From assembly GCF_900148515.1 (NCBI RefSeq), contig NZ_FRXN01000001.1, positions 124,001 through 188,000 of the forward strand: a stretch of 64,000 nt of DNA, given 5' to 3'. Position 1 is the first letter of the stretch. The number at the start of each line of letters is the position of its first letter. Positions 33,775 to 43,251 of this stretch are shown here, piece by piece. Both the position numbers and the translations under genes were made by a program. This DNA is from Algoriphagus zhangzhouensis (GTDB lineage: Bacteria > Bacteroidota > Bacteroidia > Cytophagales > Cyclobacteriaceae). Under the pieces are notes generated by a model. It saw only the letters and a list, made by a program, of their open reading frames with translations, did not search any database and was not told where the DNA came from.

Positions 33775-36700
33775 ATGGGTTATTTAAAGATTTTTATACT
33801 ATATATTTTAGTTGTCCTAAATACAGGATTTACTTTTTATGATCGGGACAGTATAACCTTTGCACATGCACCTACCAGTATCAATATTCAAAACTTTGGC
33901 CTTTCAGACGGATTGGCTGTTTATTGTCTGGGTACTAGCTTTTTAGATCAAAAAGGGAGGCTTTGGGCGAATCCTTGTCAAGAAGATGCGAGGGAGTTAA
34001 GAATGAGTTTTTTTCAGTTCGATGGAGAGCAGAGTTTCTTTTATGAAATCAAACCCGATTGGATAAAAGAAGGTGATTTGGCTCCTGTCTGGTATTTATT
34101 AGGGATCACATCTGAGGGAGATTTATTCGGTGCGGATTTACAGAATGAGACTTTGTTTTCCTGGAACCCAGATACAAGAGAACAATTCTTTTTTAAGTTG
34201 AATGAAGGTTCCAAACTCCTCAATGCAATCCATGATCCTAATGGAGGGATCTTAGCTTTGACTTTGGAAGGAGAAAACCAACGTCAACTTGATTCCGCCA
34301 AATACCATTTAATTAACTTTGATAAATCCCAAAATGAAGAGATCGGATCAATCCAACTCAATTTTGATGGGGAACTCTCACCGACTCCTCCTAGAACTTT
34401 TGCTTACTCTTTAGATATTTCAAATGGCCATGCTTGGTTTTTTCATCAGCAAAAAGGGCTCGTAAAAGCAGCTTTGAATTCAGGTGAATTCGAATTTATT
34501 CCATGGACTCAATTTGAAGGAATTCCTCCAGTTAAAAAGGAAGGAATGGCAGATAACGGAAGTGGTTTTGAGTGGAAGCTTATGTCTCAGAATAATGGGA
34601 AGTTTTTGATTTTTCTGGGAAAGAAAAATGGATTTTTTGAGCTCGATACCCAAACACAAACTCTGTTGCCAAATGGAGGCTTGAATCAGGTGATTCTAAG
34701 AGATGAAGGAGATAATACCGTGCTCCGGGTTTTTATTTCAAAAGATAAAAAAGGTAACATCTTGTTGGTATCTGGATATCCAGATCCTTACTTATATGCA
34801 ACTGCTACAGCGAATCGAAAGGCTCTATTGATAGGCAGTGATGGTTTCTGGGTAGATTATAGTGATTTAATCAAAGAATTAAGTTTCTCATATGAATATG
34901 ATTTCCAACATGAAGGAAATTTTTTTAGCGAGGATTTCAAAACGGAAATAGGTTCTTCTCAAAGAAGAGCTGGAGTTGCATTTATGGATATTCAGGCACC
35001 ATTGAACATCACCAAAATCCATGGGAGTCCGAGTTATAAAAGAGGTCAAATCATCAGTATCGGTGATACCAGTTTAGTTTATAATTCTGATGTGCAAGTC
35101 AACCGGTATGATTTGATCAATGGAGGCTGGCAAGGGAGTCGCTTGACGGGGGGAGAATTTGTAAGAGCGAGGGAGTTTTCTTCTCTAATTCAAAGGAATG
35201 GGAAAATATGGATGTCCGCTGATTTTTATACCGAAAAAAGAGTTGGCCTACAATCCTATGATATTCGAACCAACCAGATAGACTACTTTCCTACAGATGC
35301 CAAATTTGAAAAGTTTATCTTTTTGAATGATCAAGAGGTAGCTCTTTTCAAGGATGATGGAATTGATGGCGGTGAAAATGGTGAACTTTTTATTTTTAAC
35401 ATCAATACCCAATCAAAAAGGCCTTTTCTAGTTGAAGAAAAGCCATTTAGCATTCGTGCTAAAGTAAATGATCTTTTATTGCTAGAAGACTCTCTTCTTT
35501 GGGTTGGGGCTCAAAATGGGCTTTGGGCAATAGATCTCAAAAAGAAGGAGATTGAGCATTTCTATCAAATACCATTGCTCCAAGACCAAGATATTTTATT
35601 AATCCATGAAGATGATAAAGGAAAACTTTGGTTGGGAACAGGTACTCAAGGTCTTCTCATTTTTGATCCTAAGAGCCTTGCCATTCAACAAATTTCTGAA
35701 AGTCAGGGTTTGGCTAATAATACGGTAGTCGGAATTCTTTCTGATGATGAAGGGAACCAGTGGGTTTCTACCTACAATGGAATTACAGTAGTGGATTCAG
35801 AAGGAATGGTCCTGCTAGAATTAAATCAAAAGGACGGCTTAATTCATGAAATATTCCACAAACAGGCCTGCTACCGAATGCCAAATGGGAAGATGGTGTT
35901 TGCCGGCTATGCTGGGACAATTATTTTGGATCCGAAGGAGGTACTTGAAAAAACTGCCTTAAAGAAATCTAATTCAATTTACCTAACCAGCTTGGAGTAT
36001 TTCGATAGTAATGAAAGGGAGAATAGGATTAGACAAGGATCTTATGAGCTGAAAGAACCATTAATCATTCCTGCTGCCCAGCGGTTTTTGAAGCTTGATT
36101 TTGCTTTGTCTGATTACGGGAACATGAAAGAGCATGCTTTTTTGTATCGATTGCTTCCTTTGGGGACTTCCCTAGAGCAAGAATCAGCAATTTCTTGGAT
36201 CAATATTGGATCTGCTTCTGAAGTAACCATCAATAATATCCCTCCGGGAGAGTATAGGGTTCAGGTGAAGGGAAGTGATTTTAAGTCAAATCAAACCTTG
36301 ACTCCTTTAGAAATTCCCATTTATGTGAAAGAGTACTTTTATAAGCAATGGTGGTTTTACATTCTGATTTCTATTCCGGTTCTATTAGCTATTTACATTT
36401 ATGTAAGAAGGATACAAACAGAAAGGAACCGATTAGAGGTTGAGGTTCATCGCAGGACGAAGAAAATTCAAGAGGATAAAGAAACAATCACTCAGCAAGC
36501 CTTCAAACTTCAGGAGCTGGATGAATCCAAATCGCGATTTTTTACCAATATTTCCCATGAATTCAGAACGCCACTGACTGTGATATTGGGAGTGTCTGAT
36601 CAGATTCAGGAAAATGAAAAAGAAAAAAGTCTGATTCGTAGAAATGCAAAACTGCTTCTAAATCTAGTCAATCAAATACTTCGATTACGGAAGTTGGAAT

Positions 36701-38058
36701 CTGGTCCAGAAAGTGCCCATTTCATCCAAGGAGACGTATTAGGCCATATTCAATACATCATAGAGTCATTTGAATCCCTTTCAGAAGAAAAAGGGGTTGC
36801 TGTTAGTTTTGAATCCAAATCTTCAGAATTGCTGGTAGATTATGATCCTGAAAAGATATTACACATTGTCTCTAATTTATTGACCAATGCGATCAAGTTT
36901 ACTCCGAGAGGAGGACATGTTTCGGTTACTCTAAATGACAATCAACAGGAGGAAAATCCTTTTTACGAGATCGTAGTTTCCGACAATGGCATAGGAATTC
37001 CAGAAGATAAATTAGGTCATATTTTTGATCGTTTTTATCAGGTGGATGATGAGTACAGTAGGACAGGAAGTGGAACAGGAATTGGTTTGACGCTGGTTTG
37101 GGAGTTGGTAAAGATTTTAAACGGAGAAATTTCGGTTTCCAGTAAGGAAGGAGAGTCTACCACTTTTACGGTTCGGCTTCCTATTTCGCATCTGGCAGGT
37201 TTGGAAGAACCGGAACATGCAAAGATTGACGTGCCTATTCACCTTGAAAATGCAAATTCCCAAACGTTAACTTATAAAGAAGCTGAAGGTAATCTCCCTA
37301 CCTTATTGATAGTGGAGGATAATGCTGATGTCAGGAGCTACATAGCCTCCTGCCTGGATGAGGAATATCAGATTCAGGTTGCTGTGGATGGACAAATGGG
37401 AATTGAAATGGCTTTGGAGCAAGTGCCCGATATCATCTTAAGTGATGTCATGATGCCAAAAGCTGATGGACTTGCTTTGTGCCAGAACCTAAAGAACGAT
37501 GAGAAAACAAGTCATATTCCTATCGTATTGCTTACCGCCAAAGCAGATATAGAATCAAGAATCTCTGGTTTAGAAAGAGGTGCAGATGCCTATCTGGCCA
37601 AGCCATTTGATAAGCGGGAGCTGTTGATCCAGCTGCAAAATCTTTTGGCTCAAAGACAAAGGCTATGGGCTCGGTATGGTGATTTGAAAGAATTGAAACC
37701 TTCAGAAGATATTGAAATCAAGCAGGAAGATGAATTCATTATCAGGCTTCGAGAAATCGTGCAAGCCAGCATGGAAGAGGAGAGCTTTGGTGTTCCTGAA
37801 CTTTGTAAAAAGGCCTATATGAGCCGGACCCAGTTGCATAATAAAATTAAATCACTCACCAATAAATCCACCTCCCATTTTATTAAACAGGTTAGACTGG
37901 AAAAGGCAGTAGAATTACTTTGTACTACTGATTTAAATATCAGTCAAGTTGCGCTTGAAATAGGTTTAGATAGCCTATCTTATTTTTCTAGAATTTTTAC
38001 AGAAGAGTTTGGCGTATCACCTAATAAATACAGAGAAATATACTGTCATAAACAATAG
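33775..38058 (+). CDS. Hybrid two-component system (HTCS-1): periplasmic sensor, kinase, receiver, AraC
   Basis: A single 1427-residue protein that senses in the periplasm and regulates transcription. In order: an N-terminal signal/anchor; a long beta-rich periplasmic region with Reg_prop-type repeats clearest at ~560-690 (GKLWLGTGTQGLLIFD, GNQWVSTYNG); a Y_Y_Y-like domain before ~855; a membrane helix ~859-877; HisKA with phospho-His near 928 (NISHEFRTPLT); HATPase (DNGIGIP, GTGIGLTLV); a receiver with Asp near 1222 (IILSDVMMP); and a C-terminal AraC HTH (~1323-1427). The first ~450 residues match propeller repeats only weakly. Classical HTCS control glycan utilisation, but the genes downstream here are hydrolases and porins without SusC/D. 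Confidence 0.93.
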   Translation: MGYLKIFILYILVVLNTGFTFYDRDSITFAHAPTSINIQNFGLSDGLAVYCLGTSFLDQKGRLWANPCQEDARELRMSFFQFDGEQSFFYEIKPDWIKEGDLAPVWYLLGITSEGDLFGADLQNETLFSWNPDTREQFFFKLNEGSKLLNAIHDPNGGILALTLEGENQRQLDSAKYHLINFDKSQNEEIGSIQLNFDGELSPTPPRTFAYSLDISNGHAWFFHQQKGLVKAALNSGEFEFIPWTQFEGIPPVKKEGMADNGSGFEWKLMSQNNGKFLIFLGKKNGFFELDTQTQTLLPNGGLNQVILRDEGDNTVLRVFISKDKKGNILLVSGYPDPYLYATATANRKALLIGSDGFWVDYSDLIKELSFSYEYDFQHEGNFFSEDFKTEIGSSQRRAGVAFMDIQAPLNITKIHGSPSYKRGQIISIGDTSLVYNSDVQVNRYDLINGGWQGSRLTGGEFVRAREFSSLIQRNGKIWMSADFYTEKRVGLQSYDIRTNQIDYFPTDAKFEKFIFLNDQEVALFKDDGIDGGENGELFIFNINTQSKRPFLVEEKPFSIRAKVNDLLLLEDSLLWVGAQNGLWAIDLKKKEIEHFYQIPLLQDQDILLIHEDDKGKLWLGTGTQGLLIFDPKSLAIQQISESQGLANNTVVGILSDDEGNQWVSTYNGITVVDSEGMVLLELNQKDGLIHEIFHKQACYRMPNGKMVFAGYAGTIILDPKEVLEKTALKKSNSIYLTSLEYFDSNERENRIRQGSYELKEPLIIPAAQRFLKLDFALSDYGNMKEHAFLYRLLPLGTSLEQESAISWINIGSASEVTINNIPPGEYRVQVKGSDFKSNQTLTPLEIPIYVKEYFYKQWWFYILISIPVLLAIYIYVRRIQTERNRLEVEVHRRTKKIQEDKETITQQAFKLQELDESKSRFFTNISHEFRTPLTVILGVSDQIQENEKEKSLIRRNAKLLLNLVNQILRLRKLESGPESAHFIQGDVLGHIQYIIESFESLSEEKGVAVSFESKSSELLVDYDPEKILHIVSNLLTNAIKFTPRGGHVSVTLNDNQQEENPFYEIVVSDNGIGIPEDKLGHIFDRFYQVDDEYSRTGSGTGIGLTLVWELVKILNGEISVSSKEGESTTFTVRLPISHLAGLEEPEHAKIDVPIHLENANSQTLTYKEAEGNLPTLLIVEDNADVRSYIASCLDEEYQIQVAVDGQMGIEMALEQVPDIILSDVMMPKADGLALCQNLKNDEKTSHIPIVLLTAKADIESRISGLERGADAYLAKPFDKRELLIQLQNLLAQRQRLWARYGDLKELKPSEDIEIKQEDEFIIRLREIVQASMEEESFGVPELCKKAYMSRTQLHNKIKSLTNKSTSHFIKQVRLEKAVELLCTTDLNISQVALEIGLDSLSYFSRIFTEEFGVSPNKYREIYCHKQ

Positions 38059-38092
38059 GTAAAGTCTTTTAGAACATTTGGTAAAATTTTTT

Positions 38093-38136
38093 AAACCACT
38101 GATAATTATCATAAAATCAGTGGTTTTTGTTTTTTA
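38093..38136 (+). terminator. Rho-independent terminator after HTCS-1
   Basis: AAACCACTGAT pairs with ATCAGTGGTTT across a 12-nt loop, then a T-rich tail. Confidence 0.8.
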
Positions 38137-38342
38137 AATTGGTTTTACAAGTTTGAAACAATAGGTCAAACATTTAGAACTATAAGTGAAATTCCATTTT
38201 TCATTTCACTTCACATTTGTAGAAAGATTTTTACGGGGCTCACAATACGATTCCTTGATTTCATAAGCCCGCCGATTACGAATACCGATTACGCTTACTG
38301 ATTTCTAGTTAAGAAAAGCTTATTACCATAATTGATAAAATC

Positions 38343-39902
38343 ATGAGAACATTCAATTACTCGTTGGCTGCACTGTTCATCACTTGGATGATGACTGCTT
38401 GCACTCAAGAATCAAAAAAAGTAGATCAGGAATCCTCCACGCAGACTTCGGTTAATTTGGAGGAATTTACCTCTATGCAAATGAAAGGGGTTGATCAGAT
38501 TTCCATAGAAGTGGATCTAGATGGAGCTGTAAAGCGCCTGTCCAAAGCGGTAACCTTTCCTACCATTTCCAATCAGGATCGGGATGACTTTGATACGAAG
38601 GCATTTTTGGATTATCACAAATTTTTGGAGCAAGCCTATCCATTGGTTCACAAAACCTTGAAAAAAGAAGTGCTGGGGGATCCACGGCCCTATAGTTTAC
38701 TCTATACCTGGGAAGGAACAGATCCGAGTCTGGAACCGGCATTATTTTATGCCCATCAGGACGTAGTGCCTGTACCCGCGGACTCTCGAGATCAATGGGA
38801 AGTAGATCCATTTGCCGGAACTGTAAAAGATGGATACATCTGGGGCCGTGGGGTGTTGGATGATAAGAATCAGATTCATGGGATATTGGAAGCCGCCGAA
38901 ATGCGTATCAAGGAAGGTTGGCAGCCATCTCGAACCATCTATTTTGTGTTTGGTCAGGATGAGGAAGTTGGCGGTCCGGAAGGAGCCAAATATATAGCAG
39001 ATGTTTTGGAACAGCGGGGAATCAAAAGATTTTCCTATGTCATGGATGAATCAGCTCCTTTGACCCCGGGTATTTTTCCGGGAATAGAAGAAAACACCGC
39101 TTTGATCGGAATTGCCCAAAAGGGATTTATCAGTTTGGAATTAGCCATGAATGGAGTAGGAGGTCACTCTTCCCAACCACCGGTTGAATCCAATATTGGA
39201 ATATTGGCTAAAGCTATTACCAAATTGGAAGCCGCGCAGTTTCCTTACAGAATCCATCCCGCTGTTCGTTCCCAATACCGCTATTTGGGTCCAGAGTTAG
39301 ATGAAAAACTTCAGCCTCTCTTTGCAGCTGTGGCTTTTGGAAAAGATGGAGAAATGACTGATTTGGAAGAACAATTTATAGAGACCATGTCCCAAAACCA
39401 GGTAACCCGAGCTATGCTCCACACGACTATTGCAGTTTCGATGTTTAATGCCGGGATCAAGGATAATGTTTTGCCTCCTGCAGCTACAGCAGTGGTGAAC
39501 TTTAGACCTATGCCGGGCGATACTCCGGAAGTCATCATCCAACATGTGAAAGATGCGATTCAAGATGACAGAATCACCATTCGGGATATTTCGGCTTCCA
39601 CTCCAGCCACCAACATCGCCGAAGTAGGCAATCCTGCTTACAACATGCTGGAAAAAACCATCCGACAGATTTGGGGGAATGATCTTTTGGTATCTCCATT
39701 CTTTGTCATTGGAGGATCAGATTCCAAGCACTTTCAGGCCCGTCCTTTCGCACCGGATGTCTATACCATCACCGCTTTGCAATTAGAAAATACCAAAGAA
39801 TTTGAAGGTTTTCACGGAGTAAATGAGCGGATTTTGGTCGGAGAATATGGGAAATCCATCGGATTCTTTTATCAGATTTTCGGGAATCTAGAAAGCTTAT
39901 AG
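38343..39902 (+). CDS. M20 family metallopeptidase, predicted lipoprotein
   Basis: 519 residues. Lipoprotein signal ending in MTAC (Cys20). The M20 metal site is visible: His in LFYAHQDVVPV, the bridging Asp in WGRGVLDDKNQ, the Glu pair in FGQDEEVGGPEG, and C-terminal His in FEGFHGVNE. A dimerisation domain is inserted in the middle (NGVGGHSSQPPVESN). Family members cleave small peptides, N-acyl amino acids or carbamoyl groups (carboxypeptidase S-like). Anchoring in the envelope is not usual for cytosolic M20 enzymes. It is the first gene after HTCS-1 and has a 284-bp upstream region containing a direct repeat. Confidence 0.9.
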   Translation: MRTFNYSLAALFITWMMTACTQESKKVDQESSTQTSVNLEEFTSMQMKGVDQISIEVDLDGAVKRLSKAVTFPTISNQDRDDFDTKAFLDYHKFLEQAYPLVHKTLKKEVLGDPRPYSLLYTWEGTDPSLEPALFYAHQDVVPVPADSRDQWEVDPFAGTVKDGYIWGRGVLDDKNQIHGILEAAEMRIKEGWQPSRTIYFVFGQDEEVGGPEGAKYIADVLEQRGIKRFSYVMDESAPLTPGIFPGIEENTALIGIAQKGFISLELAMNGVGGHSSQPPVESNIGILAKAITKLEAAQFPYRIHPAVRSQYRYLGPELDEKLQPLFAAVAFGKDGEMTDLEEQFIETMSQNQVTRAMLHTTIAVSMFNAGIKDNVLPPAATAVVNFRPMPGDTPEVIIQHVKDAIQDDRITIRDISASTPATNIAEVGNPAYNMLEKTIRQIWGNDLLVSPFFVIGGSDSKHFQARPFAPDVYTITALQLENTKEFEGFHGVNERILVGEYGKSIGFFYQIFGNLESL

Positions 39903-39989
39903 AAAAGGAATAAAGTATGTTTTAATTGAGTGTTTGTTTCAAAAATATTATAAAATACTTGTTGTATATATATAGTATAAATAGAAGAA

Positions 39990-40454
39990 ATGAAAAATAT
40001 AGAAGATCTTTTTAGGATAAGATATTTTGCCTTGATTATATCAATTTTGATATTAATTTCTGGAGTATTCGTAATTATTCTAGGTGCAATGGAATTGTTT
40101 GAGAGTGTAATGATTATGATTGGTATTCATGAGGGGGTGACAGGTGTTGCTTTAATCGAATCAGTGGATACTTTTCTCTTTGCTTTGGTTATTTTAATTC
40201 TGGCTGGAGGGATTTATAAGTTGTTCATCGGGGATGAGAATACATTCAAGAATAGTATCATATTCTCTCATTTAACCTCTTTTTTAGAATTAAAAGTGCT
40301 GTTGTGGGAGACATTGCTATTGACACTAACTGTTTGGTGTTCATTGTCCTTCTTCTCAAATCCTAATGATTTGGATTACAAGCAACTTATTTTTCCGATA
40401 ACAATTGTATTGCTAGCATTTGGTTTAAAACTGATGAAAGGGGATTTGAAATAG
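39990..40454 (+). CDS. YqhA/UPF0114-family membrane protein
   Basis: 154 residues with four hydrophobic segments (YFALIISILILISGVFVIIL, VDTFLFALVILILAGGIY, LLWETLLLTLTVW, LIFPITIVLLAFGLKLM). The spacing and the DTFLFALVI/LELKVLLWE blocks resemble UPF0114/YqhA. Function unknown. It is very AT-rich, as are its flanking regions (39903-39989 and 40455-40520), unlike the neighbouring hydrolase genes, which suggests a later insertion. Confidence 0.75.
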   Translation: MKNIEDLFRIRYFALIISILILISGVFVIILGAMELFESVMIMIGIHEGVTGVALIESVDTFLFALVILILAGGIYKLFIGDENTFKNSIIFSHLTSFLELKVLLWETLLLTLTVWCSLSFFSNPNDLDYKQLIFPITIVLLAFGLKLMKGDLK

Positions 40455-40520
40455 TGAGTTATTAGAATTATATTATATCTGTTATATAATTTATATAAGG
40501 TTTGTCTAATTGATGAAAAA

Positions 40521-41864
40521 ATGAAAAAGTTAAATATTAATATAATTGTGTTTGTGTCGATGATTCTCCTTAGTTCGGTGACATATGTCCAAGCACAAGA
40601 AAAGCAAACTTTAATTATCAACGCTAAAATCTTTGATGGTACAAATACCTTGCTCGAAGGTAAGGATGTACTTATTCGTGGAAACAAGATCGTTCAGATT
40701 GCTGAAGGGATCATGATCACCCAGGATGAGAATTCAAAAATCATTGATGCCTCTGGCAAAACTCTGATACCAGGGCTCACCGATGCACATTGGCATACCA
40801 TGCACGCGCATATTGCCAGTATGCAAATCTTTGTGAATGATATTGGGTATCTGACTTTGGTAGGTGCAGAAGCTGCTGAAGCCGCCTTGATGCGGGGTTT
40901 TACCTCAGTCCGCGATGTAGGTGGGCCAGTTTTTGGAATCAAAAAGATGATCGATGAAGGAAGGATTGTAGGGCCAAGAATCTATCCTTCAGGAGCCTAT
41001 ATCACCCAGACTTCCGGACATGGAGATTTCCGTTTTCCTACTGCTATGACTAGGAAAGATGGAAGAGAACTTCTTGATGGGGAATTGATGGGCTGGACAA
41101 AGATCGCAGATGGTGTTCCTCAGGTGATTAGACGTGTTCGCGAGAATTTAATGAGCGGTGCAACACAGATCAAAGTGATGGCGGGTGGAGGCGTGGCTTC
41201 GCTGAGTGATCCACTGGATGTAAGGCAATATACGCTGGATGAAATGAAGGCGGCGGTAGAAGTGGCAGCTACTTGGAATACCTATGTAGCCGTCCATGCT
41301 TATTCGGATATTGCGGTACGAGGTGCTTTAGAAGCTGGAGTTCAATCCATTGAACATGGGCAGATGATTACGGAAGAGACCGCTAAATTGATCAAAGAAC
41401 ATAATGCTTGGCTTTGTTTGCAACCTTTGCTGAATGATGAAGATGCCATTCCATTTCCTGATGGATCTTTCGAGCAACAAAAATTTTTAGCAATGACTGC
41501 GGGCACTGAAAAAGCCTACGAGTTGGCCGCAAAATATGATTTGAAGGTTGCTTTTGGTTCGGATTTGCAAAATGGGGCAGCCATTGCAGCCACACAGGGT
41601 AAGGCACTAGCAAAACTCAAGAGGTGGTATGAGCCATGGGAAGTGTTGAAAATGGCTACTAGTACCAATTATGAACTCTTCAAGTTGTGTGGACCCAGGG
41701 ATCCTTATCCTGGAAAAAATGGAGTCATTGAAGAAGAGGCCTTAGCAGATTTACTTTTATTAGACGGTAATCCTTTGGAGGATATCAATTTAATAGCCGA
41801 TCCTGAAAACAACTTTGTGATGATCATGAAAGACGGTAAAATCTATAAAAACACATTAAACTAA
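40521..41864 (+). CDS. Secreted amidohydrolase-family enzyme (imidazolonepropionase/prolidase-like)
   Basis: 447 residues. A signal peptide ends at VQAQ. TIM-barrel amidohydrolase signature: metal ligands His90 and His92 in LTDAHWHT, a Lys in TQIKVMAGGGVA that could be the carboxylated bridging residue, His in YVAVHAYSD, His in SIEHGQ and Asp in VAFGSDLQNG. This subgroup contains Xaa-Pro dipeptidases, imidazolonases and enzymes acting on N-acylated or cyclic amides. Export distinguishes it from catabolic cytosolic enzymes. The serine hydrolase gene follows 7 nt later, forming an operon. Confidence 0.9.
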   Translation: MKKLNINIIVFVSMILLSSVTYVQAQEKQTLIINAKIFDGTNTLLEGKDVLIRGNKIVQIAEGIMITQDENSKIIDASGKTLIPGLTDAHWHTMHAHIASMQIFVNDIGYLTLVGAEAAEAALMRGFTSVRDVGGPVFGIKKMIDEGRIVGPRIYPSGAYITQTSGHGDFRFPTAMTRKDGRELLDGELMGWTKIADGVPQVIRRVRENLMSGATQIKVMAGGGVASLSDPLDVRQYTLDEMKAAVEVAATWNTYVAVHAYSDIAVRGALEAGVQSIEHGQMITEETAKLIKEHNAWLCLQPLLNDEDAIPFPDGSFEQQKFLAMTAGTEKAYELAAKYDLKVAFGSDLQNGAAIAATQGKALAKLKRWYEPWEVLKMATSTNYELFKLCGPRDPYPGKNGVIEEEALADLLLLDGNPLEDINLIADPENNFVMIMKDGKIYKNTLN

Positions 41865-41871
41865 ATCAATC

Positions 41872-43245
41872 ATGAAAAATTTAAAGACAACAATATTCAG
41901 AATGGGGTTTGCATTTGGTTTAACACTGATTTCCGGCATGTCATATAGCCAAGATAACCCACTTGCAAAATACTTGGAAGTGCCAGGGGCAAAGGTAACC
42001 CTGCCTATCAACTTCGCGAAGTCTCCTTTTTCTCTCGAATTTTCTCAGCAGGCATTAAAGAGCTTTGAAAACTTTCATTATCAGATGGGAGGCGACCATG
42101 CGGTTTATTATAACCTACACTTGAGTGAGATGTTGCCGACAGCTACTTCTAAACCTAATGAGCTATATAGACCGCTGGATAAAAGCTTGAATGCGGAGAT
42201 TGGAAACAAGGTCACTTTTCCTGTGAAAGAAGGTGAACTAACTGTCAATGAGTATGTAGTTCATCCCAACCATCGGGTTCAGGGAGCACTCATGATTCAC
42301 AAAGGAAAAATCGTTTATGAGGCCTATCCAGGGATGAACCCGATGGATATGCATGCCTGGATGTCACCGGGAAAAACAACAGTCGGGTTGGTGATAGCGC
42401 AATTGGAAGCGGAAGGTAAAGTCGATATGCAGAAAGAAGTGGTTGACTATATCCCAGAATTCAAAGGAACGAATTGGGATGGAATCAAAATGATCGATGC
42501 GGCTAATATGGCAACAGGACTCCAGTTGGAAGAAACTTTGGATGCCATTATCAATCCATCCTCCATCATTGTAAAATTCTTCAGCGCTGAATTTGGAACA
42601 GCAAATCCTGAAACCGGAAAAGTGGATGACTGGCTGGATATCTTAAAGGATGCAGAAAAAATCGAAGGGGAAAAACCCGGTGAGGTCTTCCGTTATTCCT
42701 CCGCTGTCACACAAATATTTGTAGTGATTGCCGAGCGCATCGAAAACAAGACCTGGGCAAAACTATTTGAGGAGCGAGTGTGGGGCAAAATGACAGCACG
42801 CTTAGATATGCAGCACCATCTAACCCCTGATGGAACCTCAGTGGCTCATGGCTTAATTTCTACCACTTTGGAAGATTTTGGACGATTTGGGATGCTGTTT
42901 ACCCCAAGTTGGGAAAAAGCAGCAGTAACACCCGTGGTCTCTGCAGAAGTATTAAAAAGACTGCAAACAGGTGGAAGCGTTGAAGCTTTCAGAAGAGGCG
43001 CAAAATTCAAGGGCCTTACAGAAGAGTTCCAAGAGGAACCTCTCATGAATTCCTTTCAATTTGACGCTGTATTTAGTGATGGAGCGCTATACAAGCATGG
43101 CAATGTAGGCCAGGGAATCTACATCGATCCTGAAAGAGATTTTGTGGGGGTTTATTTTTCGACCAACGGCTACATCCCCCCATATGGTGAAGATAAAATG
43201 ATGGGCTATTTAAGGAGGTCTGCAAAATATCTTGCTGGGCAATAA
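41872..43245 (+). CDS. Secreted serine hydrolase of the beta-lactamase/DD-peptidase fold (class C type)
   Basis: 457 residues with a signal peptide (GMSYSQ). The nucleophile motif SxxK is Ser165-Pro-Gly-Lys168 in HAWMSPGKTTVGL; the Tyr block is FRYSSAVTQIF. This is the broad family of esterases, D-aminopeptidases, DD-peptidases and beta-lactamases. It lies in a run of exported hydrolases and porins, which favours catabolism of an ester or amide over cell-wall maintenance or antibiotic defence. It starts 7 nt after the amidohydrolase and is followed 6 nt later by the porin gene. Confidence 0.88.
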   Translation: MKNLKTTIFRMGFAFGLTLISGMSYSQDNPLAKYLEVPGAKVTLPINFAKSPFSLEFSQQALKSFENFHYQMGGDHAVYYNLHLSEMLPTATSKPNELYRPLDKSLNAEIGNKVTFPVKEGELTVNEYVVHPNHRVQGALMIHKGKIVYEAYPGMNPMDMHAWMSPGKTTVGLVIAQLEAEGKVDMQKEVVDYIPEFKGTNWDGIKMIDAANMATGLQLEETLDAIINPSSIIVKFFSAEFGTANPETGKVDDWLDILKDAEKIEGEKPGEVFRYSSAVTQIFVVIAERIENKTWAKLFEERVWGKMTARLDMQHHLTPDGTSVAHGLISTTLEDFGRFGMLFTPSWEKAAVTPVVSAEVLKRLQTGGSVEAFRRGAKFKGLTEEFQEEPLMNSFQFDAVFSDGALYKHGNVGQGIYIDPERDFVGVYFSTNGYIPPYGEDKMMGYLRRSAKYLAGQ

Positions 43246-43251
43246 AACTCA

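Noticed and set aside
41872..43245. SxxK hydrolase as an antibiotic-resistance beta-lactamase
   Set aside because: The family is broad, the motif contexts are not those of a resistance class, and the neighbours point to catabolism.
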